64,000 bases of DNA, from contig JADWOT020000002.1 of assembly GCA_036345935.2 (NCBI GenBank), positions 4,104,617 to 4,168,616 of the forward strand, given 5' to 3'. Every line of letters starts with the position of its first letter. Within the stretch, counting starts at the first letter, position 1. The notes below the pieces were generated by a model, which had not been told where the DNA came from, searched no databases, and saw only the letters and a list, made by a program, of their open reading frames with translations. Positions 11,932-23,738 of the stretch are shown here, piece after piece. Origin of the DNA: Taenia hydatigena (Eukaryota; Platyhelminthes; Cestoda; Cyclophyllidea; Taeniidae). The translations under genes were made by a program, and so were the position numbers.

Positions 11932-14583
11932 CGGGACTAGGCGAGAGGGGTGTAGTCTAGACCTCGATGTGATGCTGATGAAAGCGGTAGGCCTTAGTTC
12001 AAATATCTGCCAAAGACACAGCGAAGTGAAAGCGAAAGAAGATAATGGGAGGCAAAAAGAGGCGAGTTATTATCTTCAATGCAAGGTCTGTATAGTATAG
12101 CTGAAAGATTTCGCAATTCTTCGCGTACTTTTATCCAAAGGTATTGAAAACCCTCCTAGAGGGATTCATTGCCAACAAGACGGTGATGATGGTTTGGTCT
12201 GGATTGAAAATTCTGTGCTCTATCTTGCCCGCCTCGCGACGCGATGCCTCCATAATGAGAAAAAACCACAAGGGTTTCATAATTAATAAATCGATCAACT
12301 ATTTCTCCCAATCGATAATTTCGGACTCAAAACTTTTCTGGAAGATGATGATTACTGTACGTCTGTTGGAAGTCATGGCGGCCATTTCTGCAGTGATGCT
12401 CAGAATAATGGTCAAATCAGTGTGGGCACTTTGACAGGCGAATATACCAGTGAGTAAATACCTAGAATGCTGTTAACATAGCTCTCATTAGTCCAGGATA
12501 CTCTTATCTTTGAGCGTTCAAATCGATCTCTGCTCATCAGCAGGAGTGCCTGAGCCAGTTCCAGGACCGTCTTTCTAACATCATCGCTCCTGCCCTCTTG
12601 TGTTCCTCAGTGGCACCCACTGCAGGTATCAGAAGGAACAAACCGTAGAAGAGGACAGCCACCAGTCATAGTAACAAGAAGTGTTCATCAAAAGCATCCC
12701 CTTTACACAGCTCTCGGAAGCTCAACACCTTAATTTGGTTAACAGCAATGCTTGCAGCCACAGTGCTGATGGCGAGAAGGACGATGCAGTTAATTTGGTA
12801 CAGCACCAATGCGTGCTGGTAGCTGTGTCGAGCAGAAAGATGTGGAAGAGAGCGAGTGTAACCAGAGTGGCTCTTTGGATCTAGCAATTTGCTAATCGCT
12901 TTGGTGGCAAGGTATTTTATTCATGTCATTTAGACAGGATTGCCAGTTTTGCTCATGACGTGGATAAGTTCAGACTCACAAGTCCCACCACGTCTTGGGA
13001 AGGATCTTGGACGCCTTAAATTATAACCCCTACTCTGATATTTGACAAATTGACTGGTCTTCATTTGCCGGCCAATTGTTCTTTAGTCTTTTTAAAATAG
13101 TAAATTTTGGACACCCAAATGTTAATTAGTTGCAGTTGTTTTCAGAGAAGAGGATCCCTTAAACACAGAGTGGATCTCAGTCAACATTCAGATTATCAGC
13201 AAGTCAAAATCTTATGGAAAGTTGTCTTTGTTACCTAAAACAGTCGTCTAGGTTGAAGTGATAGGTGAGTTAGGACTGTGAATTTTGTTTTTGAGGGGGT
13301 CGTTTGGAAAAAAACAATAATGTTTCTTCGTCAACGCTTGTCTGAATGAGTTTCAGCACCACTCGACAGGTCCAGTCAGGATGATTTTAGTTGTTTAGCT
13401 TTTACAACTTCCTTTTTCTTCGTAACGTAGGTATGGACAAAGAATTACATACATCCTTCGTTAAATACCGTCAAAATGTCATTAAAACCCTACTTATGAT
13501 GGCAGTTTTACAAACCACGTCTTTCTTGGGATAGTCTTCATGCAGAATCAAACACTTAACAATTTTTATGGCAGCGCTTTGCGAAAATTCTCTGCAGATG
13601 TAAGAAGATTTGTGTATTCAAGTTAGCTATTCTGGTGTTCATATTTTACCCTAATTTGATGTTTACTTTCAATGGTCTCTGTGATGGCATCACGCCCGGA
13701 TGACAACTCTGTTCAAAAGGATTGAAATTGACTGCGTAAATGATCGCTATAGCCGAAAAATGGTAAATTCTTCTGGTACTTGCCTATTTCAAATAAATGA
13801 TACTTTGCAAAATGGGTCCCAAAAATCTTGAACTTAAAACAGAACACTCTGATGACAAATAGGATATGAAGCAGCTTTTTGATTCCTAAATGTGGTCGTA
13901 AATGAGACTAACCAAGCAGATTAAGCTGTTTTTGCTGATTTTCCTTGCGAGATGGAGACAAATCCACGGAGATTGTAGTTGTGTTAAAACACAGGTCTCT
14001 GCATTGTCGGATTCGCGACTGTTTGCATTGCTTGGGCGGTGCGCTCTGTGTTGTACGTAACTGATGGGTTGGAACATCTTGCAGAACATAACATCCGCAA
14101 TCAGGTTGCACTCTACTCTACAGCGAATTAAGCAGTGTACAAATGTTGCGGCCTGAGGACGGCAAAAAGCTTAAAACACAAGCAAAATTAACCAATGTTG
14201 TGAGTTTTGACAAAGGAAGAGCAAAAACATAGGCTTAGCTTCAGTGCTTGCTTTTGAAGCAACCATCGGCTTCGATTTTTGCTCTGATACCTTATTGTTT
14301 GATGAATACTCGGATATCCTCATTGCGGAATAATCTAACGGTACTTTAGATATATTCTAGGATAGTCTACACCAACCACGAAAGGAGGACTCATAATAGG
14401 CATGTTTATTTTTACCAAAGTTTACTTGCACTGCGCTATTTATGGGTGATCGCTACACCCTAGCCTATCACTAGCAGACCTATGGTTGCCTTCGAAATTA
14501 AAAAAAAAAACAGTGCCTGAAGTCTTCCGTAGACACTTGCGATTGAGTCCATTAGTAAACACCCTCTTTCTCAAATACGCCAT
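11932..14583. other. No supported gene
   Basis: Several short frames (for example 12144-12434 plus and 12666-12887 minus) show no domain, no paralogue in the window and no matched splice sites. Nothing can be called. Confidence 0.4.
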
Positions 14584-17500
14584 TAGTGGTGATGGAACTG
14601 GTCCCTAACATGCGAACCAGAAGTCGGGTCATGCTAAATGACCAAATGATGAAACCACCTATCAATATAATCCGCCTTTGAAAAGGACTCGAGAAACTGC
14701 ATTTATTTTGCAAAAAAACAGTCGGCGTTTGTACCACTAAAATGTATGCAGGCCAATTTAAGTTCATGAAACTGGGATGCACGTATGTGTAAGAAAATCA
14801 TCCTTTTCTCAACCCCACAATTTTGGTTGACCTTCAAATGCCAACGGGTGCACACGTACCCGTTATAAACAACCTTCTTTACGATTCGGTCATATAGCTT
14901 CGTGTATCGCAGCTACTGCAGCCCATTTTGTACGTCCCTTTGTCATTGGATACCTCCCATGTAAATACCTAAGAATCATTGCTTCTGGTTGCTCAATTCA
15001 AAAACATTTTGTAATTTCATGCATCCTATACAAATTGTTGCTTTTTAAATGGATTCGTAATTAATTAACAAGCCCATAGTCACCAAGGCGCAGATTACGG
15101 CGTAAGATGGGTGGTTTAGCTTTTATCTAACCCTTTATTTTAGTGTCTTACGGTGCTGCTATTCACGTTTGCTTCAAACAAAACGCAATTGGAACCTATT
15201 TTCTGAACATTTACGACATAGATTTTGGAAACTAGCACCGCCTCACCCTGCATTAAACCTCTTTGGATTTTATTTTAAGAGCATGGGCATTCCAAATTTT
15301 ATGTCAGTCAGGCAGAGCGAGTTAATGGTAGCCTCTGCATATCTTTCTTTTAATAGGCCACATTTTTATTCAGCCGAACCTTTGCTAACAATTTTATCGT
15401 TATATTGAAAATGCGTAAAAATTGGCATGCCTTCTTGCATTTGCTAAGGCCATCGAGCCATACTTTACATTAATACTATTCAAAAGAGAAGGATTTGCCA
15501 TTTTACAGCGGATACAATTCTTGGAAGTAAGCAAGTAACACTCTTAGGAATGGCATTATTGAAATAACTTTAGGGGCATTTTATTGCGCTGTTTCACTTT
15601 AAATGATGAAATGCTTAACAGGAGGATGCCTCAGGGCATAAATAGTCTTTCCGTAAATAAACGCTACCTTAGCAACAAAGTCGTGGCCAAATTATGGATC
15701 AGTTTAATAATGAAATTTAGACTTTCGATTGATGTCACCATTCTGATGATCACTCTCACCTGACGGAGGATAGTTGTCTGTCTGCTTGATTACCGGAATG
15801 CTGGAAGGTACTTGGCCAACGAGATCCAAAAACTCCCTCCAAACCTTTGTGAAGCCATTTTCGATGAGTCATACAACTGCACAACGCTCATTAAGACTCC
15901 ATAATCTGAGCATATTTTTGAACCACTATCAGTCGTAGTCTTTTGTCAATAAGAATAAATGGTCTTTTTGGTTGGAATGCATCCACTTCACACTGCTGAT
16001 CAATGTAAGCGACGGGCTGGAATTACTTTTTGAGTGATAACATTATGCCAGCATCGAAACGTCTTCGATGGCTGTCAAGGAAGTAGTATGCGAAGCCTCG
16101 ACAACCACTTAATAACAGAGGATACAAAGAGCGGTGTCGCACAGACGGACTGACTCACATCCAGTCCCTACAATGCTTTCATGTCATCAGTTGCACCCAC
16201 CATATTAGACCACAAAGCTGCAGCCAGTTATTACAACAAACTGTTAAGAGGACTGCGCCGAAACTAGAGCAGCATTATCATGGTTGGACCGTAAGCATTG
16301 TAAACTTTTATTTAATCATCAAAATCCAACTGGCGCATTTGCATTGCGACATGCTCTGACCGGTCAAGGGAAACGTTTGTTTCCAGCTTCAACAAATTCC
16401 ACCGACAAGTTCGTTCAGCATTTCCGAACCTATTCTTGGGTGTCAATGTCGTTACTGTTCTTCTCTATGTTGAGGTTAGTTTAAAGTTGTGTTCGCTCGC
16501 AAAGGTAATAGTCCTTCCGCTTTACGCAAAAAGGGGTTGCTATAGATAAGACAGTTTTACCTAAACTCGCTTCTTGAGTGGGATTTTTCTTTGGAGGAGG
16601 AGCTGGAAGGCCAGAACCAAGAGTAAGCGGTGTCTTAGCACCCACCGCGTCAGCAAGACTGTGCATTATGTAGATTAGGTGTAAATTCTTTTCTTCCGAT
16701 GCGACTTCCTCGGCCACTGTGCTCAATCACTGACCCAAACCGATAACCGCCATGTGACTCAAAATGAATCCAATGGTGAAGTTTTGAATGCTGAAGGTCA
16801 CCTACAGGTAGAGTGAATCGAGACTTATTATAGACGTGAATAAGCTCCTTTATCATCGGCTATAAATGCGTTGGTATACGAGACACCAGTCACTCTCAAT
16901 CTAAAAACCATCCATTGGTGAGTGAGGAAATCCAAAGATGTGATGTGAAAAGTTGGGTTTAACTTCTCACTTGATTGTGCTCCTATGTGGGCTATCCCGT
17001 ATGATCCGTTTGGTGGGCAAAAATTGGCTATGCAAACGGTTAGAAATGCATATAAAACATTAGCTTCGTCACCCCTCCAAGTACGCATGTAGATGTAATG
17101 GGGTTAAATGAACGCATGTGGGTTTGATTGTTTGCGTGATGCTTTGTAAAAAGCATCTGAGTTTTTTTCAGCACTGAAATTAACACTACTGAAATCTATT
17201 AGCGTCTCTAAGTCAAAAAATCAAGTACGAGCTGTCTTCATTTCCCTTTCGGCCACTATACATGTACTCGTGGTGTTTGTCAACAATGAGGCATGTAGTG
17301 ACAAGCACTAGAAAGTGATCATTGTAGAATGTGGCGAGTGAAATAACATGCCTCACCTCCACTTCCTCCCCTTCTCTCATCCTCTAGTTTAAATCGAGGT
17401 TATGCGATGCATGCCATGAATTTATGGCTTGACCTGTAGAATTGGCCTCTTGGAGAGGCGATATACCTTAAACTCAGACTTTCAGCCTCCAATAATTGAG

Positions 17501-20256
17501 CGAAGTTTAGTTAGTGGTTGCGTCTGCAGTGCAACCCACACAAGCAGGGAAGAAACGGCCCTCTAAAGGTTTTGCGGTGAATAAACTAAGGGAAATGGGA
17601 TGGCAAATATTTTCGTCAGCCAGATAATCAGAAAAGCAGGCTAGCTTGCCCTACTCATATGGACAACAACTGAGGAATCGTGGCACACTAGCTTTTCGGT
17701 TTCCCATAATCACCAAATTTGATAAAATTCAAAGAAAATACCAAGCCTCCCACTTTTAACTTCGAGCTGTTTAAAACACAGAAAGCAGAGGAAGTTATTT
17801 TCTCGCATAAGGTCCACCTCTAAATGATACGATGGCAGACTCGGGATTTTTAAATGCTTGTAAATGACGTGGTACTCCTTAGCCACCAAATCAATGCTTA
17901 TACTTAGGTTTTACATCTTTAAAGCTGAACTTGTAAGGTGAACGAACTCAAAGCCTCTTCATAGGACTCAAAACAAGAATTTATGATTTTGGAAATACCG
18001 CACTGCAAATATGACACGACTTTATACCTTTTTATCCGTAGCATTAATCCAAGGAGCTTTGCAGACACCATAATTTTGTTTGTGCCAGAGAAACTTCCTC
18101 ACTTCTCATAACTTGTAGCTCATGCTTGAGCTAGGGTAGTTAAACTCAAAAAGGCTGTTTTTTTACCCAGAAAACATTTCAATTGGCATCCAAATGGACA
18201 AAAACACTGCATTTCTCTACTTCCACGACAGTATGATAAAAAACGTGGATCAGTGAGATAGGAATAGGAGAAAATTAAAAGAATTAAAAAAAGTATGCAG
18301 TCACGTGTAACAAAAGAGACCAAGTAATCCCTTGAGTTGAAATATAACTTAGTGTAAGGTAGTGATGTTGCTTTTAAATACCTTTAATGTCATACAATCC
18401 AGCCTTTGTTAAGGCGTGGAGTCTTTAAATACAGGCCGTTATTTGCCAACAATCTGACTTACATTAACAAAGTGAGATGCTAGTTATAAGAAAAGCAATC
18501 TTTGCAAGTGCGAAAAGTTGTGAAAACTAATTAATTATTAACCTTCCGTAAATACACTCACATCTTAGCAGGTTAATAAGTGTTACCAGGAGGGATAGTG
18601 CGGTTACTTGACTAAGCTGTGCTGATGAAACATTTCATGCGTTTGCATTATCAGGTATCGTCACTAAAGAAGCAAATGATCCAAGTAGTCAGTCAAACGA
18701 ATTGAGTGGGTAAACTTACTCGGTGGCACTTCGAAAGAAATCAAACCTGCCAGAAGATGTAGATGGCATGAAATGCATTCAAAAGGGTACAGAATATGCT
18801 ATGGCAGGTTATTTTCGCTGTTTACTGCACGAAACCGATCGGCAATGCTAAATCGGAAAGGACAATGCTCATTTTACAACTAAAGGAGGACAAAACTTGT
18901 GCTTATTAGGGAACACATAAATTCGGTGATGTGGTGGAAGTGGTGACAATCAAATTGTCGATTGCAAAAAGCACACGAGTTTCCCTCCTGAAGTGTAAAT
19001 ATTGGAGTGCAAAGGGTGAAACCAGTACATCTGTCTATTTTTAACTCATGATTGCAGGAAACTCGGGGATCAATGCACCATTTTTACTTAAAATTCAAAA
19101 GTCCCATGTATCTAAACCAAGCACCTCTCTTACCAGCTGCATCAAGCTTGTCAGAATCGAACTTAAAGCATTTCAAAGGAATTGATTGCTTTAAAATTTT
19201 GATTGCTGTTAACTTTGTCTATAAATCACAAAAACCGCTTTCGAAAAAATTAATTTTTACTGTTTAGGCAAAGTTTTTAACCGTCTTTTATGAAGCATTA
19301 CCATAACCAAGCAATGGAACGCACAAGACAATTTCTAATCTGAAGCCTGCTTCTCCTGATTCCTTTGCTGAATTTTTGCCTCTGCCTTAAGGAAGTCGAC
19401 TTAATCTACGAAGTTCAATCTTTTTTAACTATTTTGACATGCCTTATCAAAAGTGCTATCCATATGATTGCACAACTATCAGCCACATCCACCCCATTTT
19501 GAGGCATAAAGTCACTTCTACTTTCACACGTCTTTTGAATAAAGAATCAGACAGGATGGGTCCTTACCGATGTGTATGAGTAGTCTGCGGTTATATCAAA
19601 CCATGCACAGTATCCAGACAAATTGGAAAACAGCCACTTTTCTCGTCGCAAGTAAACAGTCAAGGCGTCTCACAGTCAGACGTGCACCAGCATCAGCATC
19701 GAACAGGCAGAAACGTCTAGGCAAGGCAAAGAAATTGAGTATCTGCTGGAATCCGGTAAACTTTGTATCAGACGATCCTGTCGAGTTCTTTTTTTCCTCT
19801 TCGTGCAAATGAATAACCGTCTGATCTACATTGTGGCAGATGCCTCTGTTTCTTTGTTGACCTGCATGCTATTGGTATTAGAGCACCCATCTTTCCTTGA
19901 CATCGTGCCTACAGAGTCCAGCATATTCCTGGTGATAAAGAAACGGCTCAGACAATAACCAGGGACCTAAACAAAAAGGGAAAATAGGAGTAAACAAAGA
20001 GAAGTAGGACTGCGAAGCGCGTCTGGCTGGCAGTCGTGATCGCACACCCAAGCCTGGGTATGTGACCTAAGCACTTGATTTAATCGATTGTCTCACCATT
20101 TGATGGTCAGCTGCCTGGTCACTACTGGCACGCTGCAAGTGCAATGCATGCAGACAGAGAAGTAAATGCTGTCCTCATAGCCGGAGCACTCACTCAGCGT
20201 CTGGTTGCGTCAAAATTTTGCCCACCCGCATGTTGATGTTGATGGTGACAGCGCGC

Positions 20257-20950
20257 ACCATCATCACCACTTATAACCCATTAATAGAAGCCCTTCCCCA
20301 TCTATACGAGCATTCATTCATCTTATCCACTTTCCCGCAACCTTTTTCACCGATTTTAAATTGTTTGACAAATTGAATAATTCTGAACGTAAACAATTAC
20401 TTTTTTCTAATAGTGATGATGTTTCACCTCACGACTTCCGCATTTCGTCTCACCGTCACGCATATGTGACACGCATGTAATACCAGTTTACCACTTTCCT
20501 TACTGCTTTCCTTTTTTGCTTTGAACACACAGTTATACATGTTTACACGCTCTAATGCCTTTAATTAATCATTGCTTGTAAAATGCCTTGTTGTTGTCTA
20601 TTTATCTTCTTGGTATTGCTTGCAATAACTTGGGTGTCATGTTGTAGTCAGGTTCGTCGCAGCACAGTCAACTCTTCCTAAAGACATTCAATCTGACTTG
20701 CTTCTTTTCTTCTGTCAATTTCTACAAAGGTCTACGGATTCAGACTCAACCCATTTACCCATTTGTCAAGCATAATGGTCACTGAGCAGCAATGCAGCAT
20801 TTAAACTATTCACTTCTTCCCTTCAACATGCACAAAAGCAGTTGACGCCAGAGTGATGAGGATGACTTGCAACGGTGAATGCCCACCCACCTAGGCCGAA
20901 CATGCAACCAATTATGCATGTACATTAAATCATGGTAGCACATGCCTTGC
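20257..20950 (+). repeat. Dispersed repeat DR1, plus copy
   Basis: This is the second member of the repeat described at 10825-11931, in the opposite orientation and shorter in the middle. It lies inside the duplicated arm, so it is copied again at 45094-45787. It ends around a TATGCATGTAC block matched in the first copy. Confidence 0.55.
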
Positions 20951-21559
20951 AGTGAAATTCCTCCCCATTCATAAGTCTCTCTCACTTGTTCCCACGCAAA
21001 ACACTCACCTTGGCTTCCTCATTAATCATAATAATAAAGGCAATGCACGGAGCATGTAGATACTAACAGTGGGGTTTCCGTAAACTCAGCCGTTTTCCTT
21101 TCTTACCATCGCACATGCACACATTTCGGTGGTATTGTTAAAAAACCTCCTGTCCTTTCGCTGTAACTGCCTTAGGTTATCGTGGGAATGTTATCTCCTA
21201 CTATTCGTTAATTTGACGCTAAGTAAACTCATTACCCAATCTGATTCGACGAGGAGTAGTGATAATGGCATAACCACTCTCAAAAGCTATCACTGTGCCT
21301 ACACAATTAAAGAAGAGTACTCATGCTTGAGCACAGTTATGTGAGGCCAAGTTTTTAAGGCGATGCTACGCTCTTGCAATGGAGAAGCATAATTTTGTTA
21401 GGGAAACAGGTTATCACGCCAACAATGCGACGACGAAGAGAACACTTTCAGATCAAGTTATAAATAAATGCATGTTTGCTCGCTTTTTCCAAATTAACGT
21501 TCTAGATTTATTTAGGAACGCGATTTCAAACAGAGCTTGTCTCACCCTGATAGTCTTAC

Positions 21560-21696
21560 CTTATGAAGTGCTGGAGTTACCAAACCCATGTCCTGTCCCA
21601 CTCCTCCACAGAATCTTTTTCTCATTTCTCTTCTAACCAACTCAAAAGCCATGAGCCGATCTAGCTTAGTGATGTTTGTACTAGGAACGTTGCCCA
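21560..21696 (-). CDS. Candidate exon 'GNV', arm L1
   Basis: This is a 137-base open exon with an AG acceptor after a TTGGTTGCTG tract and a consensus GTAAGA donor. The acceptor is phase 1 and the donor phase 0. It encodes about 45 residues starting GNVPSTNITKLDRL, with a basic middle (VRREMRKRFC) and no recognised family. It is identical in all four arm copies. The diverged paralogue at about 54745-54868 has lost the frame and the donor. In copy 1 the exon lies on the same strand and 1.7 kb downstream of FN3-A (23418-23738), whose donor is also phase 1, so the two could be spliced in frame. This adjacency exists only because of the deletion that made copy 1. Confidence 0.35.
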
Positions 21697-22422
21697 CTGC
21701 AGCAACCAATGCGCAGACATTTAAGGAGGTCGCTGCACGTGAACACAAAGTACTACTTACACAATGGTAATAGACGTGCAAGGTAAAGTCTACTCAATTA
21801 TTTGTTATTGAGGCATTTCAGTTTTACACACGCCTAGACATGATTGCTATCTGCGCTGCCTCTAATTGGCCAAAAATGCTGGTGCTCCTTAGTACTGCCT
21901 TCGAAAAGAAGGATCATGTTTCTGTAGTAGAACCTCGTGCCCGTTTTTATAGCGTCACCATTCATTGTGCATATCTCAACCCAAATCGACTCGTGAGCAC
22001 CAAACTTCATGCTCAAGCATCCTGCGATTCGCATGCATTCTCGACCGAACATCGGTAGGTACGCTGTAAGCCTTCCTGCTAAAGTAGGCAGGATTAACCC
22101 TTCGTAGCAACTCCTTTACAAATCACCTGCCACGAATCAGTGTGGGTGGCTCAGCATGACCCCTTTTCTAGCATGTGATACCACTGTTTATTTGAACCAA
22201 ATCGCTGACTCTGCAGCGAGTCATATGCCTCCACACCTTATTGAGAGATCGCTTCTTCATTTCTTCTATACGAGCGTTTTAAGCGTAGGCGCTATTTTCT
22301 CCGCCAGCGTGTTTAATGGTTTCTAATTGTTGTTGCGGCAAAGTAATCAAAAATGATCTATATACGAGTAACGGCCAAATTAACAACCTTAAACATTAAC
22401 AAAAACAATTCCACGAGCCGTT

Positions 22423-22650
22423 TTGAGATCTTTGCCTAAGCTGCAGAACGAATGGGAGAAAAGCATCTGTTTTACTTTTGGCATTGATTGGTATCTCGCA
22501 ATTCTTTTAAGGCGTGAGTTTCGCTGGATTAATTTTCAGGTAATTGAAAACAGTAACTGCATCATCACTGGTCGATTTGTTTGCTCTCAAGCACACAGTA
22601 GGCGGTCTCATTCGATACAACGTCTCCCTTATTCACAACTCTTAAATTAA
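22423..22650 (+). CDS. Conserved short open frame 'KLQNE', arm L1
   Basis: This is a 75-codon frame without a good ATG (it starts at a TTG), containing KLQNEWEKSICFTFGIDWYL and later FVCSQAHSRRS. The same frame is open, without indels, in the diverged paralogue at 52357-52575. There I count roughly 18 replacement and 11 silent codon changes, only a mild excess of silent change over chance. It may be an exon, since an AG follows TTTT inside it at about 22540, or it may simply be a young non-coding sequence with an open frame. No domain recognised. Confidence 0.2.
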   Translation: MRSLPKLQNEWEKSICFTFGIDWYLAILLRREFRWINFQVIENSNCIITGRFVCSQAHSRRSHSIQRLPYSQLLN

Positions 22651-22853
22651 ACAGAACGATTAGCCTATGGTGATGCAGCAAATTTTTCTTTTTACCTTTG
22701 ATCAGCCACTACACAGATGTATTTGAATTCTTGTTTCGTGTGGCACAGTGAGACACTACAGCAAAGTATTCGGTGAGATACGGCGCGTTGGAATGTAATA
22801 TGACAGGTAGCATTCTATTCAGGACACTCGGAATTACACGCGATAGTCTTTAC

Positions 22854-22961
22854 ATGAAAGTGATTTTGGTGGTTATAGGTCTGACTTTCGGCACTCTCGA
22901 GAATTTGTCGAGCAGAACCCAAATTATCTACCGTCCTCCCCACGTACATTTTACCATTTGA
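22854..22961 (+). CDS. Signal-peptide-like first exon candidate (MKVIL type)
   Basis: An ATG opens MKVILVVIGLTFGTLENLSS, a short charged start, a hydrophobic core and a small-residue region like a secretory signal peptide. The nucleotide block around it is strongly conserved in the diverged minus-strand copy at 49405-49608 (I to V in the core), while its flanks have diverged. On the same strand downstream lie the galactose-binding-like exons (25024, 26169), so it could be their leader. I see no good conserved donor after it, so the gene model is incomplete. The opposite strand is also open here, so strand choice is uncertain. Confidence 0.3.
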   Translation: MKVILVVIGLTFGTLENLSSRTQIIYRPPHVHFTI

Positions 22962-23417
22962 AAATCCATTTCAAAATTCATCAAATAATTGCACTTTTAC
23001 AAAGACAATTTTGTTACATTTTGCAACGATTGCTGGTGTGATAGAGCTATTAAATTTCGCATGTCTGGATTAAACTGTAATTAGTTTCAGGGAAGAGACA
23101 TAACGGATAGCTTTCCGTAGTAGTGTTTGCTTTTCAAACATTGAAATGCAAGTGTACCACTTTGTACTTTTGCTATGATTCTCGCATCATTCGCGCGGAA
23201 AGTTAGTCATCGTAACACAGATAAGGCTAAGCATAAGTCGCCACGCTGGACAACAATCTGCCTCTCATAAGTCTTCTTGCTGAAGTAGACAAAAGCGAAT
23301 GGTCGCATCGATGCGGCTACATTTGCCTACCACAATGCAGGCAGTATGGGACAGTAAACTCGACCCACCGTCAGGCATGTAGGAATACTGGGATCATAAT
23401 CACAGACAGTGGCTTAC

Positions 23418-23738
23418 CTGTACGTAGTGTTGTTATTATACCGTAGTAAAGCCAAACGCTGAGTTGATCTTTGAATGCTTCGAGACGAACCTTGTACGGT
23501 TTGTTTGACTGCAACCCACCAAGAGTGACTGTTCCTTGGGAGCAATCAGCGGTTAGCAGATATGGGTCACCAGACAAATCATCTGCTATTGCACTTATAA
23601 CGATTCGGCTGATGTTGAGTTTAGCCAGGTTGTGGGTGTCCCAACCTAGGCGATACGTTTGAGCACTTAAGTCACTCCAATCGAAGTAGTGAGAAATCGG
23701 GATCCCTTCTACCTCGTTTGCTTTCGTCACCATCAATT
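23418..23738 (-). CDS. FN3 domain exon, copy 1 (FN3-A)
   Basis: This single exon of 321 bases encodes one fibronectin type III module of 107 residues. The acceptor is a pyrimidine tract ending CCTAG before base 23738 and the donor is GTAAGC after 23418; both junctions are phase 1, the symmetric class typical of shuffled FN3 modules. In the peptide, W21 and W33 lie in the N-terminal strands. The tyrosine corner is Y82 in NKPYKVRLEAF, and the last strand ends ITTLRT. The domain should be extracellular and serve in binding; partner unknown. A candidate leader exon lies upstream at 25755-25822 on the same strand, but its frame does not join cleanly. Exon length and phases equal those of FN3-B. 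The peptide is unchanged in the copy at 59138-59458. The architecture resembles tapeworm oncosphere-antigen-type genes. Confidence 0.75.

Larger units (their letters stand above)
14584..22772 (+). repeat. Segmental copy 1, left part (matches 39422-47609)
   Basis: This is collinear with 39422-47609 at an offset of 24838, falling to 24837 after a single-A indel in a homopolymer near 18286. Most of the 8.2 kb differs by only a handful of substitutions, but there are two short patches of dense differences (about 15100-15365 and 21468-22055). Homology ends at the CG of 22771-22772, where this copy switches into loop sequence and copy 2 continues differently. The left end of homology coincides with the gap before 39422, so its true limit is unknown. 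Apart from the exons and DR1 listed here, no genes were recognised in 14584-21398. Confidence 0.95.
21399..22772 (+). repeat. Inverted-repeat arm L1
   Basis: This 1374-base arm pairs as a reverse complement with 26456-27829 (position sum 49228), with a 3683-base loop between them. L1 is the most divergent of the four copies of this arm: differences from R1, L2 and R3 cluster between 21468 and 22055, while R1, L2 and R3 are almost the same as each other. Confidence 0.93.

Noticed and set aside
11917..11936. GTCCC/GGGAC mini-palindrome
   Set aside because: Too short and isolated to mean anything on its own.
16284..17088. Several frames of 66-86 codons repeated at 41122-41926
   Set aside because: They recur only because the whole 8-kb block is a near-identical duplicate; repetition is not evidence of coding here.
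20228..20262. Short hairpin (TGATGGTG...CACCATCA) near the start of DR1
   Set aside because: Eight-base arms in a CAT/ATG-rich stretch are expected by chance; no associated motif.
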